A model generated the notes under the pieces. It saw only the letters and a list, made by a program, of their open reading frames with translations, was not told the origin of the DNA and did no database searches. A stretch of 64,000 bases of DNA, from positions 806,001 through 870,000 of the forward strand of contig CAJVGD010000006.1 in NCBI GenBank assembly GCA_910890315.1. Direction: 5' to 3'. Each line of letters starts with the position of its first letter. Position 1 is the first letter of the stretch. This document shows, one piece after another, positions 24,398-35,449 of the stretch. The position numbers and the translations under genes are program-made. This DNA comes from Serendipita indica DSM 11827. Its lineage: Eukaryota; Basidiomycota; Agaricomycetes; Sebacinales; Serendipitaceae.

Positions 24398-27300
24398 ATG
24401 AGCTCAAAACCACAAATTCCTGCGATTACAATTGATAACTCTGCTACGCAGCCAGAGAACGACCGGGGTCACTACAACCCACAGACGTCACCCAACACGT
24501 CTGGATATACTTCTGGACATGCACGCTCTCCCTCGGATCCAAACTATCTCATCCCTGGAGGTGCCCAGCCCCGCCAGTCTCAAGACGAACCTCCGTCACC
24601 GACCGGTTCCGCCTCTTCGGTCAAGTTTGCGACCTCTGTCGCACTCCGTGATAACCAGCCAGACGCGGCCTCTGGAGCTGGCTCACTAGCCCTTCTCCAG
24701 CCTCGTAGCCATTCTTCGTCCACCGCTCACCACGGTCGCAAAAACTCTGCGGCCAGCTCGGCGAGTGCAGAAGGTACTGAACCAGATCATAACACGAGCG
24801 GGAACAACCAAGCCCTCAGCACCTCCACCTCGTATACGGCGGTGACGCCAAACGACCAGACACAATTCAAAGACTCCGATGTAAAAAAGGAGAAGAAGAA
24901 GAAAAAGAAGCATGACGAAAAAGACGAGGAGAGCGATGACAGTGACGACGCCAAGCCGACCGAGATAACAGATGTCACCGACCCTACTCCGTTTGCGTTC
25001 AGGCCCAAACAACTCGCAGAACTCGCGGAGAATAAGTCGATCAAGGAATTGGCCGACCTGGGCGGTGTCGATAAGCTCGTCGAAGGTCTCGGAACGGATC
25101 GCGAAAAGGGTCTCTCCCGTCATGCCGTCGGGCTGGCTGGCGAAGGTGGCGAGAAGTCGGGTGGTTCGGGCGCATTCGCTGCGACGAAACAGGACAGGCA
25201 GCGTGTCTACGGAATTAACCAGATGCCTGCTCCAAAGTCAAAGTCGCTGCTCCAGCTCATGTGGATCGCACTCCAGGATAAAGTCTTGGTGCGTACCAAG
25301 CCAAAAAAAAAATCGTTTGATTCTTTCTCACAAGTTATGTCAGATACTTTTGAGCATTGCTGCCGTCATCTCCCTTGCTCTTGGTTTGTATCAGGATTTC
25401 GGTGCCCACCAGTTTGAACCGTGCCCTTATGATGAGACAAAGGACTGCTCTGGTCCTCCTGTCGATTTCGTTGAAGGTGTCGCCATCATGGTGGCCATCC
25501 TCATCGTCGTCTTGGTCGGATCGCTCAACGATTGGCAAAAGGAGCGTCAGTTCCGCGCGCTCAACGACAAGAAGGAGGATCGTACAGTCAAGGTTATCCG
25601 CGATGGCAAGGAGTCCCAAATTAATATCAAGGTCCGCCTCTTTTCCGCCTTGGCATCGTGCGACATGGACTGACCCTTTGTATCAGGAAGTTATGGTTGG
25701 CGATATCGCTATTATGGAGCCTGGAGAAATTATTCCATGTGACGGTATCTTTGTTTCTGGTCACAACGTCAAGTGCGACGAATCTGGAGCAACCGGAGAA
25801 TCCGACGCGATTAAAAAGTTTGCATTCGAAGAGGCGTGGAAGGACTATCAGGAAAAGGATGGAAAGACGAAAAAGGACTGCTTCATTCTTTCTGGTGCCA
25901 AAGTTCTCGAGGGTGTCGGCTCCTATGTCGTTGTCGCAGTTGGCGAACGCAGTTTCAACGGCCGTATTCTTCTCGGTACGTATGATTCGATCTCGTCGTT
26001 TGGCATATTTAACCGGCATATGCAGCTCTTCGCAAACCCGTTGCAGCCACCCCGCTCCAGGAGAAACTCAACCATCTCGCCGAGCTCATTGCCAAAGTTG
26101 GCGGTACCTGTGGTCTCATTCTGTTCACTTCTCTCATGATCAAGTTCTTTGTGCAGCTCAAGACTAAGCCCAACCGGTTCGTGACCTCATATCCAATGGC
26201 GTCGCCCAAATCTCACTCACGGGCTTTAGAACGGCGAATGAAAAGGCAATGTCATTTGTGCAGAATTTGGTCATTTCGGTTACTTTGGTCGTGGTTGCCG
26301 TTCCCGAAGGTGCGCGATATCTCGGATACGTGATAGCCGAATTCTAATGGAAAAATTCGCTGCGCAGGTCTTCCGCTTGCCGTCACGCTTGCACTCGCAT
26401 TTGCGACGAAACGAATGACTGGCCAGAATCTCCTGGTTCGCGTGCTCGATTCCTGTGAAACAATGGCAAACGCCAATGTCGTCTGCACGGATAAGACTGG
26501 AACGCTCACACAAAACGTCATGCATGTCGTCGCTGGCTCCGTCGGTGTTCACGCCAAGTTCGTCAAGAATCTCAAGGAGAACCTGAACCGCTCCGACGCC
26601 AAAGAGGAGTCGAACGGCGTCCGTAGACATGCCGAGGATTTCGCCATTGAACAAGACGACTTGAACCAGGTCATTCCAGCCAACCTGCAGTTTTGTTTCA
26701 ACGAGGCGATTGCGGTCAACTCCACGGCATTCGAAGACGTTGACAAGGAGACGGGTGAGGTCGATTTCGTAGGCTCAAAGACGGAAACGGCTTTGTTGCG
26801 CTTCGCCAAGGATCAAGGCTGGCCGTCGTACCGTGAAACGCGGGCTAATGCTCAAATCGAGCAGGTGTTGCCGTTTGATAGCGCGCGCAAGTACATGGCC
26901 GTCATTGTCAAGCACGGAAACAAGTACAGGGCTTATTTCAAGGGCGCCTCGGAAATCCTCACCCGCGAATGCACTCGTCATGTCGTCGTTGGTACCCCTG
27001 ACCATCCTATCGAGGGCTCCAAAGACGACCCGATTGAGACAAAGGAAATTGACTCGAAGACCCAGGAGAACATTGCCAACACCATCATCTTCTACGCCAA
27101 CCAGATGCTTCGCACAATTGCCATCTGCTACCGCGACGTCGAACAATGGCCTCCAGCGGGCAAGGGCATGGATGAAGTCCCCCTCTCCGAGCTACTCCAC
27201 GATCTCACTCTCATCGGCATTACTGGTATTGAAGATCCCCTTCGCCCGTCTGTCCGGGACGCCATCAAGGACGCCAATCACGCTGGTGTGGCTGTCAAGA

Positions 27301-28824
27301 TGTGCACGGGTGACAACGTCCTCACTGCGCGTTCGATTGCCGCCCAGTGCGGTATCTATACCGAAGGTGGCGTGATCATGGAGGGACCCGTCTTCCGCCG
27401 TTTGTCCGACAAGGACCGTGAAGAAGTCGTCCCGCATCTCCAGGTTTTGGCTCGTTCATCACCCGAGGACAAGAAGATTCTCGTCGAGACGCTCATGAAG
27501 CAAGGCAATGTCGTCGGTGTCACGGGTGACGGTACCAATGATGGACCTGCACTCAAAGAGGCCAATGTTGGTTTCTCGATGGGTATCGCAGGTACCGAAG
27601 TCGCCAAGGAAGCCTCGGATATTATCCTGATGGACGACAACTTTGCATCCATCGTCTCTGCCATCATCTGGGGTCGCTGTGTCAACGACTCGGTCCGCAA
27701 ATTCCTCCAATTCCAGATTTCGGTTAACATCACCGCTGTGCTCATCACGTTCATCTCTTCTGTCGCCTCGGACGAGGAAGAATCTGTCCTCACCGCCGTC
27801 CAACTTCTCTGGATCAATATTATCATGGACACGTTTGCTGCTCTTGCACTCGCCACGGACCCCGCGACTAGGAGGCTCTTGGATCGCAAGCCAGACTCTC
27901 GCAACGCACCACTCTTCACCCTCGAGATGGGAAAGATGATCATCGGACAGGCCCTCTACCAGACCTTCATTGTCCTCCTCTTGCACTTTGGAGCTCCAAC
28001 CTTCTTCAACGTTCCGTCCAACGACGCACAGCTGTCGGCAATGGTTTTCAACGTCTTTGTTTTCTGCCAGATCTTCAACTCGGTCAACTGCCGCACAATT
28101 GACGGCACCAAGAACGTCTTTGCTGGAATTTTGAAGAACTACTACTTCATTGTGATCACTTTGATTGGTACGTGAGACCTATCGTAATTGCACGGCTGCT
28201 GATATACGTCTTGCAGAGGTCGTCATTCAGGTCATTATCATGTACGTCGGAGGTGCTGCCTTCCAAGTCACGCGCATCTCTGGCAAGTACTGGGGCATGT
28301 CCATTGGCCTCGGCTTTGTGTCACTCCCGCTCGGCTTCCTCATCCGCTTGATCCCCAACGGACCCATCCAGCGTCTGCTCATTCATATCCATGTCATCCA
28401 AGACCCGACTTTGCCGACCAAGAATCCCAATGCGGAGCAATACAACGAGGCAATCGACACGATTCGCGAAAACTTGGGCCTCTTCTCCAACATTCGTGGT
28501 GGACGGGTTCGTGGCTCGTCCATGATTCTCCGGGCCCGCCGTCGCGCACGCAAGCAGGAGTCAGGTGTCACGCTCCCGTCGCTCATGACCATGGTCCCCG
28601 GTCTCGTCGCCTCGAGTGTTGCCGCGCGTTGGCAACCCGCTGCGTCTGGTTTGCACGACCCAGCCAATGGTGATCCATCAAAGAGCAGCGCCGCGCTGTG
28701 GGAAGGCAAGCTCCAACTCCATCCAGATACCAAACGTGACTCAGAGGCTTACCGTCGATGGGGTGCTCAGATCGAAAAGTCTCCCTCGAATGTTTCGCGC
28801 TCCAACGTTAATGAGAAACGGTAA
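24398..28824 (+). CDS. PMC1: P2B-type Ca2+-transporting ATPase (PMC1 type)
   Basis: Seven exons (24398-25288, 25344-25631, 25687-25975, 26026-26176, 26230-26309, 26368-28167, 28217-28824) join in frame to 1368 residues. The N-terminal 230 or so residues are disordered and hold a lysine run followed by an acidic patch. Then come FVEGVAIMVAILIVVLVGSL (helix), SGATGES (actuator loop), VAVPEGLPLAVTLALAFATK (Ca2+-site helix 4), CTDKTGTLTQN (phosphorylated Asp), KGASEI (nucleotide site), TGDGTNDGPALKEANVGFSM (hinge), and VQLLWINIIMDTFAALALAT (helix 6). Such pumps drive Ca2+/H+ exchange powered by ATP at the vacuole and keep cytosolic Ca2+ low. All key residues are present. Vacuolar location is inferred from fungal PMC1; a plasma-membrane pump is the alternative. 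Confidence 0.95.
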
Positions 28825-29166
28825 ATAATTTAATGGCTCCTTCCAAATACCAGCTCGATCCAATCAATCATGCCCAGTTTTCCTTCATACATGCCGCTAC
28901 CACTCTACCATAGACCAGAAGATACGTAGATGATTGGTGGTCTTTAGTTATCCTTATTAGCTTTCACATTCGTTCCTCCGCACGGTCCTTTGAAGAAAGA
29001 TTGAACATTGGATTATCACGAAAATACAGAACCGTTTCACTTGACACAGGCCAATGGTCAATGTGAGCTCGTCTACTAAAACAGTGCATTATCGAGAGGG
29101 GATACCAAAGCAACAATGGAGAGCAACCAAGGGAAACAAGAACAAACTAGACGTGTGCGATACAGG
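28825..29166. other. convergent 3' region
   Basis: It lies between the ends of the Ca2+-ATPase gene (plus) and the seven-pass protein gene (minus). No feature beyond UTR sequence is seen. Confidence 0.4.
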
Positions 29167-31624
29167 TCACAATCCGCCACTCGAGCTATATGAGCGGCCA
29201 CGGACATTATAAAGGCTTCCGCTGTAGTCTTCAATAAGGTCCGTTTGTCGCTTCTTCTTTTGCTCTACGCGTTGGTCCGTCTGCATCGTGACCGACACCT
29301 CGAGGGGTGCGCCGTGTGCTCGCGACGGGCTCCGTCGTCCGCCGCCCGTTGCCTTGGTGAGTGCAGAAAGGACCTGGAGGCGCTCACGAGCTTCGTCGAG
29401 TGTAGAAGGCGGCAAGGTTCGCGTCGCCGATGGAGATTGCGAGTTAGCTCGAGATGACAAAGTCTCCACCTCGTCTCCGAGATCAACTATATGCGTTTGC
29501 GACTGTGATTGGTTTGCGCTCGAGGTTGAAGATGATGATGCTGCCGCGTGGGTTGACGACCCGGCGACCGAGACGCTTGCGCTCCGACCACGGGAGCGAG
29601 GCGGACTGTCGTTTGTGAATGACCAGGTCGAGGGCACTTTAGATGAACGCGAGAGGCGCAGGGATCCACCCCCTTCTCGCCTTACTTCGACCGAGGTCAT
29701 CTCTGGAGACGGCGGACGAGGTGCGTGAATGGTTGGAGGGATCGAGCAGCTTCCAACGTCATACCCAACGTTCGTGTTTGACTCTACATGATGGTTAGCA
29801 TCCGAAAGGATGTGATAGGAACCTGGACGGACCTTGCTTGGGTTGGCTAGTCGCGGAGAGGGACAGCCGGTACCTTGGAAGGATAGGGGCCGACGGGTGC
29901 TCGTTGCGGGGTTTGAGCGAATGTTTCGACGAGCGTTTGGATGACTTGCGCGACATGCTAGTCTGCAGGGGATCCGAGTCAACCAAAGTCATTTCTCCCA
30001 TACCGGCTTCCAGATTGATCTCTGCCATAGAAAGACGGTCCTGGCGAGTGATTTCTGGTGGGAAATGGACGGAACGGGTGCTCGTCTTGTAATCCACGGC
30101 CCTCTTGTAGCCCTCTTCCGTCTCCAGGATCCCTCGTGTAGACGTGACGCCCACGTCAAGGTTACGTGGATATCTCCTTGATGGCAGGAATCCTCCTAGT
30201 CGTCCATGGTTGACTTCGGAAACAATACCCTTGGTGTGAGTGTCGGCTTCATTAGAAGATTCTGGCGCCTCGTCCACCGGAGCGGTGACTGCGAATATCG
30301 CCTAAGAGTGTATAAGCAATATCGTCAAATATCGTGGATTGATCAGCTCACCAGCGCGTTGACAACCGTATCAAGGCCGCAAGACCCCAGACAGAGAGCA
30401 CCTGGATTGGGAATGAATTTCGCCTTGGTCTCCTGACATACCACGCACCGAGCTCCTTGCCGTGCAAAATGGTGAGTACTAGGATGTTGATGGCCGAAGT
30501 CAATAGTGCGACGATGGCTGCTCTGTAATGACCTCAGCAAGGATACAGTCGGGCGGCGATGGATGCGGCGCACATCAGCGTTCGCTTGGCTATCACCTTG
30601 AGGCGAGAGGACAAGTTCTCGACGCGGTAGATGGGGTACAAGAAAAAGCTGGGCAAATCGGTCAGGAGGATGACAGGGTGGAGGGAACCGAAATACCATG
30701 TGAAGACTACGTTGAGGAGCAGGTCGTATATCAGGAGGGTCAACGAGCTGACAGAGAGGTTAGCGGGGCTATTGGCAAATGGACGCTATAGAGTAAGGGA
30801 TTTGTTACGCACGCCACACGACCCAATCCAATGAAGCATGCCCCATCCGATCGGATGAAGGATATGCGACCCACGATGCTCAGAATGATGATGATCCCAT
30901 ATCCAATGACAAACGCCGCACAGAAGCGGTACACGGGTGAACGAAGGCGACCGCCAGGGTGGGGATGGACAATGTAGAGCTTCTCAACTGAGGGGGATTA
31001 GAAATTGCAGACCGAGTACAGTGAGCGTATTCACCAAGAAAAGAATAGATGAGAAGCTTGGAAATCGCGTATAGGCATATGCAAAGGAAGATTCCAGCTG
31101 AACAAGCATAAGCATTGAGAGAAAGCCCAACGCCGCTGATGAGAATGCCGGCGCCGAAAACAAAGAGCCAAGAGTCGATGAAGATGCAAAGGACGAGCCA
31201 CTTGATGAGCAGCGAGGCTGGAGTGTAGAGTGAGACCAATCCATTGTTTCGCGGTTTCGTGCGTCACCTACCTCGAAACGAGTTTGGTTGCGTTCGTCGT
31301 GCTATGCAGTAAGCTATTACCGATGCTCCTGTGGTATGGATTTGTCAGCCACCGAGCTGTATCGCAGTGTGGGGAGGGCCGGCGGAGGTGAGGCACTTGA
31401 ACGGAGACAGAGGACGCGAAATCAGCATGTTGGACATGATTAGACTGACCGATGAGATGTACTGAAGTTGAAAGAGAGCGTAGTAGTGGCACATTGTTGC
31501 CGGGCGGAAAGATGATGCTATTCGAACCATCGACAGCGACGTGCTGGGCGGCTGTAGCGGGTGCGAATATGAAGAATAGAGTAGATAAAAGGTAAAAATG
31601 TCCACCAAACGTGCGTGGCTCCAT
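29167..31624 (-). CDS. seven-pass membrane protein with long disordered tail
   Basis: ATG 31622-31624 begins a signal peptide (YLLSTLFFIFAPATAAQ). Several exons then give membrane segments: WLVLCIFIDSWLFVFGAG, ACSAGIFLCICLYAISKLLI, FCAAFVIGYGIIIILSIVGR, and SLTLLIYDLLLNVVFTWYF. The DGACFIGLGRVA loop and LSSRLKVIAKRTLMCAA follow, then CLGSCGLDTVVNALV. This matches a widespread basidiomycete family of unnamed seven-helix proteins in which loop C-x-IGL and C-x3-C-x-D are kept. The last 350 or so residues are Ser/Arg/Pro-rich and probably cytoplasmic. The layout resembles a G-protein-coupled receptor, but no ligand or G-protein contact motif is proven. Exon borders were not all fixed. It ends facing the Ca2+-ATPase gene. 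Confidence 0.68.
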
Positions 31625-32117
31625 CGACACTTCGAAAATTCGAAATCGAGCGGAGGAGCGACGGACAGTTGACGGAAGCAGATGCGCTAGTTTCGACGAG
31701 AAACCGGGGATTGTACAAATAGGTTTCTACAGTCTTCTGGCGTCGACTAGCGTACTGTGGATCCAATTCCTGGCCGTTGGAGGGCGCAGTGGCGGGGAGC
31801 AAAGAGAGATGCCGCTCTTTTGCTGACGATCCAACTTGGCCTTTACTCCTTTCCCCGCCGCCCTTGTGGATGCTCAGCAAGGCAAATTAGTAGCCGCTGT
31901 CCAACGCCAGTGTTCGCTATACAATCGGGCATTTCTAGCTTGGCCTTGTACCGGCTTGTCCGGCCCCAAATCAATCGGCAGCACCTTGGCCGGTGATACG
32001 CGATGGACAACCAACGTGCAACACTGACAATGCGATGCAAGAGTAGATATACAACGCGACTTTTATTACCGGAGCGAAATAACTACACGTAGGACCGGTC
32101 AGGAGATGAGACTACCT
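31625..32117. other. intergenic region
   Basis: It separates the start of the seven-pass protein gene from the 3' end of the first WrbA gene, both on the minus strand. No gene or repeat is seen. Confidence 0.4.
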
Positions 32118-32950
32118 CTAATGCGCATGGCCACTGTAACAGCAATCTATCAGCAAAGGAGCGAAGCATCGAATCACGTCAAGCATACCGTTGGGCAATC
32201 TTGAAGAATTCACGACCCTGAATCGACGCCGTTTCGAGCTCAACTTCGCTGGGCTGCCGTGAGCCGTCACCCTTTGCGAAGGTCAGTCTCTGGACCATGG
32301 CAGTGGTTGAACATTACATACCGCAAACGTGCCTGCTCCAAACGGAGATCCTCCTCTGACTTCTGAGAAATGCGCGTTCCAGAGAGCATTGGTGTGCTTA
32401 TAACCCTGGACATGCTCGTCAGTCTTCCTCTCTCTATGAAGACAATCCACTCACAAGAGGAACAAAGATAAGTCCGTGGTGGACCAGCGTCGTCAGTATC
32501 GAAAAGTAGGTCGACTCTTGACCACCTCCAGGACCTCCAGTCGAGACGAATGCTCCCGCAAATTTACCCCAGAGCTGACCAGCCTGCCAGAGCTGGCCAG
32601 ACGCATCAAAAAAGGCCTTGAACTGCGCCGGGAAGCCACCATAACGGGTCGAGATTCCAAACAGATATGCGTCATATTCCAACAAGTCGGCGGGACTCGC
32701 AATTGGATATGCTGGCTTCGGAGGAGCGTGCATCTTGGCTAAAACGTCTTCCGGAAGCGTCTCTGCCACCTGGAGGATGGTCGCATGGCCTCCTTCGGAT
32801 TCAATGCCTTTCTTGACTGCCTCGGCCACTATTGGAGCGAGAAAAAGGATGATGTCAGTCCAGAGTCATCGTGGCGGATGGGAGTAACAGACTCTTTGCG
32901 ATGTGGCCATACATCGAGTAGATGACGATAGCGATTTTAGGTCCAGACAT
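32118..32950 (-). CDS. WrbA-type NAD(P)H:quinone oxidoreductase, copy 1
   Basis: Five exons (32893-32950, 32455-32828, 32322-32405, 32189-32271, 32118-32133) join in frame to 204 residues, the normal WrbA length. It begins MSGPKIAIVIYSMYGHIAKM, with the flavodoxin FMN phosphate loop SMYGHIAK. Then come the WrbA marks YDAYLFGISTRYGGFPAQFK, FFDASGQLW, and FVSTGGPGGGQESTYFS with a nearby LVHHGL. WrbA enzymes bind FMN and reduce quinones by two electrons with NAD(P)H, which avoids semiquinone radicals; in fungi they answer oxidative and phenolic stress. The last exon codes only for GHAH after a split Arg codon. If that intron is retained, the protein ends YA instead. It is a tandem paralogue of the gene at 33.9-34.7 kb. 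Confidence 0.93.
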
Positions 32951-33932
32951 GATAGTGGTTACTTGTTAGAGTGAGGGCGATATGGAGTTGCTCATCGCCA
33001 GTGGGCCCTTTTATGCTCCTCGGGAAAAGCTTCTGGCTTACCTCAGAACGGTCATCATGATCACGACTAGGCTTATCCGAAACCCAATGTGCCTTCTTCT
33101 GGAACCAAATCGAATTAGTGGCAAAGAGTAAACGCGCATACGTCGTGGGACGCTCGCGACCAATTAGGCAAGTACTGGAAAATCCATGTGTCATGTTGCG
33201 ATGTTACGTGTTGTCGAAATGTCAGATTAGGTAGGCAATAATCCACGAAGGTGTAAGCAAGTTTACGCTGCTGACGAAATGTCGAAGATCTCGCCATTTA
33301 GGTCGGATTCAACGTAATAGCAATCCCAAAAAACCTTTGAATCGAGTTGGAAACCGTTGCCAGTTCCGTCTCAATCAAATGATCTTACTCGAGCCTCGTA
33401 ATCGAGGAGTCCGAATGGCACACCTTCAGCCTAGAAATACCAGAACCCCGTCTTTGATAAGAAGTGGGAGAATTCTGGTCGGTTTTACTCCTCAATCGAT
33501 GTAAAAATGAGGTAGAAGACAGGTTTTGGATGGAGCCAGCCACTCCCACCTTATCGCAGACGTCGAGCTCGTTGAACAAAAGGAGAGGCAAATCTCGAGC
33601 TCATAGAAGAACTTTGGTACCAACATGGCTGTCATAATGCTCTAAAAGGGATTCATGCTGACGGCGTCGATAGTCGGATGAAGCGATCAACCCTTTCTCT
33701 TCTCATGTCCTCGCCGTTCTTGTCTGTGTTAGGTGAGTCGAAATAGTAACTGTTATCCAACTTCAGTAAATGGTTTACCTCCATTCTGCAGCCTTGCATC
33801 TACTTGCCCGCACTCAATCGATCGACGTACGCGATCGACAACAGCACCAAACGCTCACAGATATAATCCAAGAGTATATGTAGTGACATTCATTTGACTG
33901 GATTTCAATTTGGTTCAGCGCAAGACGACTTC
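32951..33932. other. spacer between the two WrbA genes, with a decayed MFS-like stretch
   Basis: The left part is the promoter of WrbA copy 1. Between about 33380 and 33700 the sequence resembles the spacer and start region of MFS copy A near 35150-35460, and it contains a short match to an MFS intron border (see 33577-33675). No intact gene is present. Confidence 0.5.
33577..33675 (+). pseudogene. possible relic of an MFS transporter gene
   Basis: The run aaaggagaggcaaatctc (33579-33596) matches aaaggagaggcgaatctc just upstream of MFS copy A (35354-35371). About 60 bases on, ttcatgctgacggcgtcga followed by tagtc (33652-33674) matches the intron end in MFS A at 36262-36284 (two differences). 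The order is the same as in the intact gene, but nearly the whole body is missing. It fits a largely deleted MFS copy that once stood next to WrbA copy 1. The matches are short, so chance or a small gene conversion cannot be excluded. Confidence 0.4.
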
Positions 33933-34748
33933 TCAATTTGCATGGCTGCTACAATGCGAATCATTAAATGGTTTCAAATCGAATCATGTCAGGCGTACCG
34001 TTTAACGAGCTTGAAGAATTCACGACCTTGAATGGACGCCGTTTCAAGCTCCACCTCGCTAGGCTGGCGCGTGCCATCACCCTTATATAAAGGTCAGTCT
34101 CAAGCCACTCAAGTGAATGACATTGTATACCGCAAACGTGCCTGCTCCAAACGGAGATCCTCCTCTAATCTCTGAGAAATTCGAGTTCCAGAGATCACTG
34201 GTGTACTTATAGCCCTGGAGAAGCTCGTTAGCCTCGTCCTCTGGTGAAAGAATCGACTTACGAGAGGAACAAAGACGAGGCCATGGTGGACAAACGTCGT
34301 CAAGATGGAGAAGTAGGTCGACTCTTGACCACCTCCGGGTCCTCCAGTTGCGACGAATGCTCCTGCGAATTTACCTGCGAGGTGTCCGGACTGCCAAAGC
34401 TGGCCGGAGGCATCCCAGAAGGCCTTGAACTGTGCGGGGAAGCCGCCAAAACGGGTGGCGATTCCAAAGAGATAGCCATCATATTCCAACAAGTCGGCAG
34501 GAGCCGCAACTGGATATTCTGGCTTTGGAGGAGCGTGCATCTTGGTCAAGATATCCTCAGGAAGCGTCTCTGCTACCTGGAGGATGGTCGCATGGCCTCC
34601 CTCGGATTCGATACCTTTCTTGACTGCCTCAGCCACTGAGAACGACAATGTCAGTCGAGGACCATTCTGATGGATGGGGAGGTTACGAACTCTTTGCGAT
34701 ATGGCCATACATCGAGTAGATGACGATAGCGATTTTGGGTCCAGACAT
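33933..34748 (-). CDS. WrbA-type NAD(P)H:quinone oxidoreductase, copy 2
   Basis: This is a close paralogue of copy 1 with the same exon plan: a 58-nt first exon (34691-34748), a large second exon, and the same small last exon (here SHAN after the split Arg codon, stop at 33933-33935). Readable landmarks are KMAEAVKKGIESEGGHATIL, YDGYLFGIATRFGGFPAQFK, FWDASGQLW and FVATGGPGGGQESTYFS. Differences from copy 1 are scattered and mild, including Y to F in the RYGGF loop and a lost Trp in QLAGKF against QLWGKF, so both copies look functional. It lies 700 bp from MFS copy A and points away from it. Its role is two-electron quinone reduction by FMN and NAD(P)H, as for the family. Confidence 0.92.
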
Positions 34749-35449
34749 GGTGTTGTTTGCTTGCTTGTTTGTTTACTTGTGAGAGTAAAGGGCGATGTCG
34801 AGATCTTCCTGGCTCGTAGCCTCCTTTTATGTTCCTCCAAGCCGCGCTTCGCTGACCATGCATGGTCACGACGAGGCATTTTCCGTCTCATTTCGGAACC
34901 CAGGAGTAAGTTGAATCCATGACAAATAAAACGCGCACATTCAGTATCAGAAGATGCTTATAACCAATTAGGCATCTGCTGCATAAGCTATATGTCATTT
35001 GTGGACTGTTGAACATTGTCGAAGGTGTCAACTAAGGCGGGCCAGGCACATATCCACAGCTCGTAAGCAGCCTTACGCGCTGCTCAAGGTGTCGCCATCA
35101 GGACAGAATCAGCTGTAATGGTAATTTAAAAAAGATCTTAACTCAGTTGACTATTCCGTCTCGTGCAAAGGATCTCGAGAGGGGGTCAAACTGATGGAGG
35201 GGAGTTGCATGTTAACTCTAGTCTAAAAATGCCTAAGTTTATCTCTAATGAGAAATGTGACAATTTCAAGTATCTTTACTCCCATGGTTTAAAGTGAGGT
35301 GGAGGACCTGATTTGGAGTCGCCCACCACACCAGGTTTAGCACTCGCCGTACCAAAGGAGAGGCGAATCTCAAATTCAACTCTACAGGCTGGTCACTTCT
35401 TGCACTATTTATCTCCCCACAGCAGCTTGGATACATCCATTCAGAGTCT
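34749..35449. promoter_or_regulatory. shared upstream region of WrbA copy 2 and MFS copy A
   Basis: This 701-bp spacer lies between two divergent start codons. Its right part (about 35150-35400) resembles the spacer near 33380-33600 beside WrbA copy 1. No specific site was identified. Confidence 0.5.

Noticed and set aside
24686-25123. Minus-strand frames opposite the Ca2+-ATPase N-terminus, and similar ones at 27356-27986
   Set aside because: They lie antisense to well-supported exons and have no domain or splice pattern of their own.
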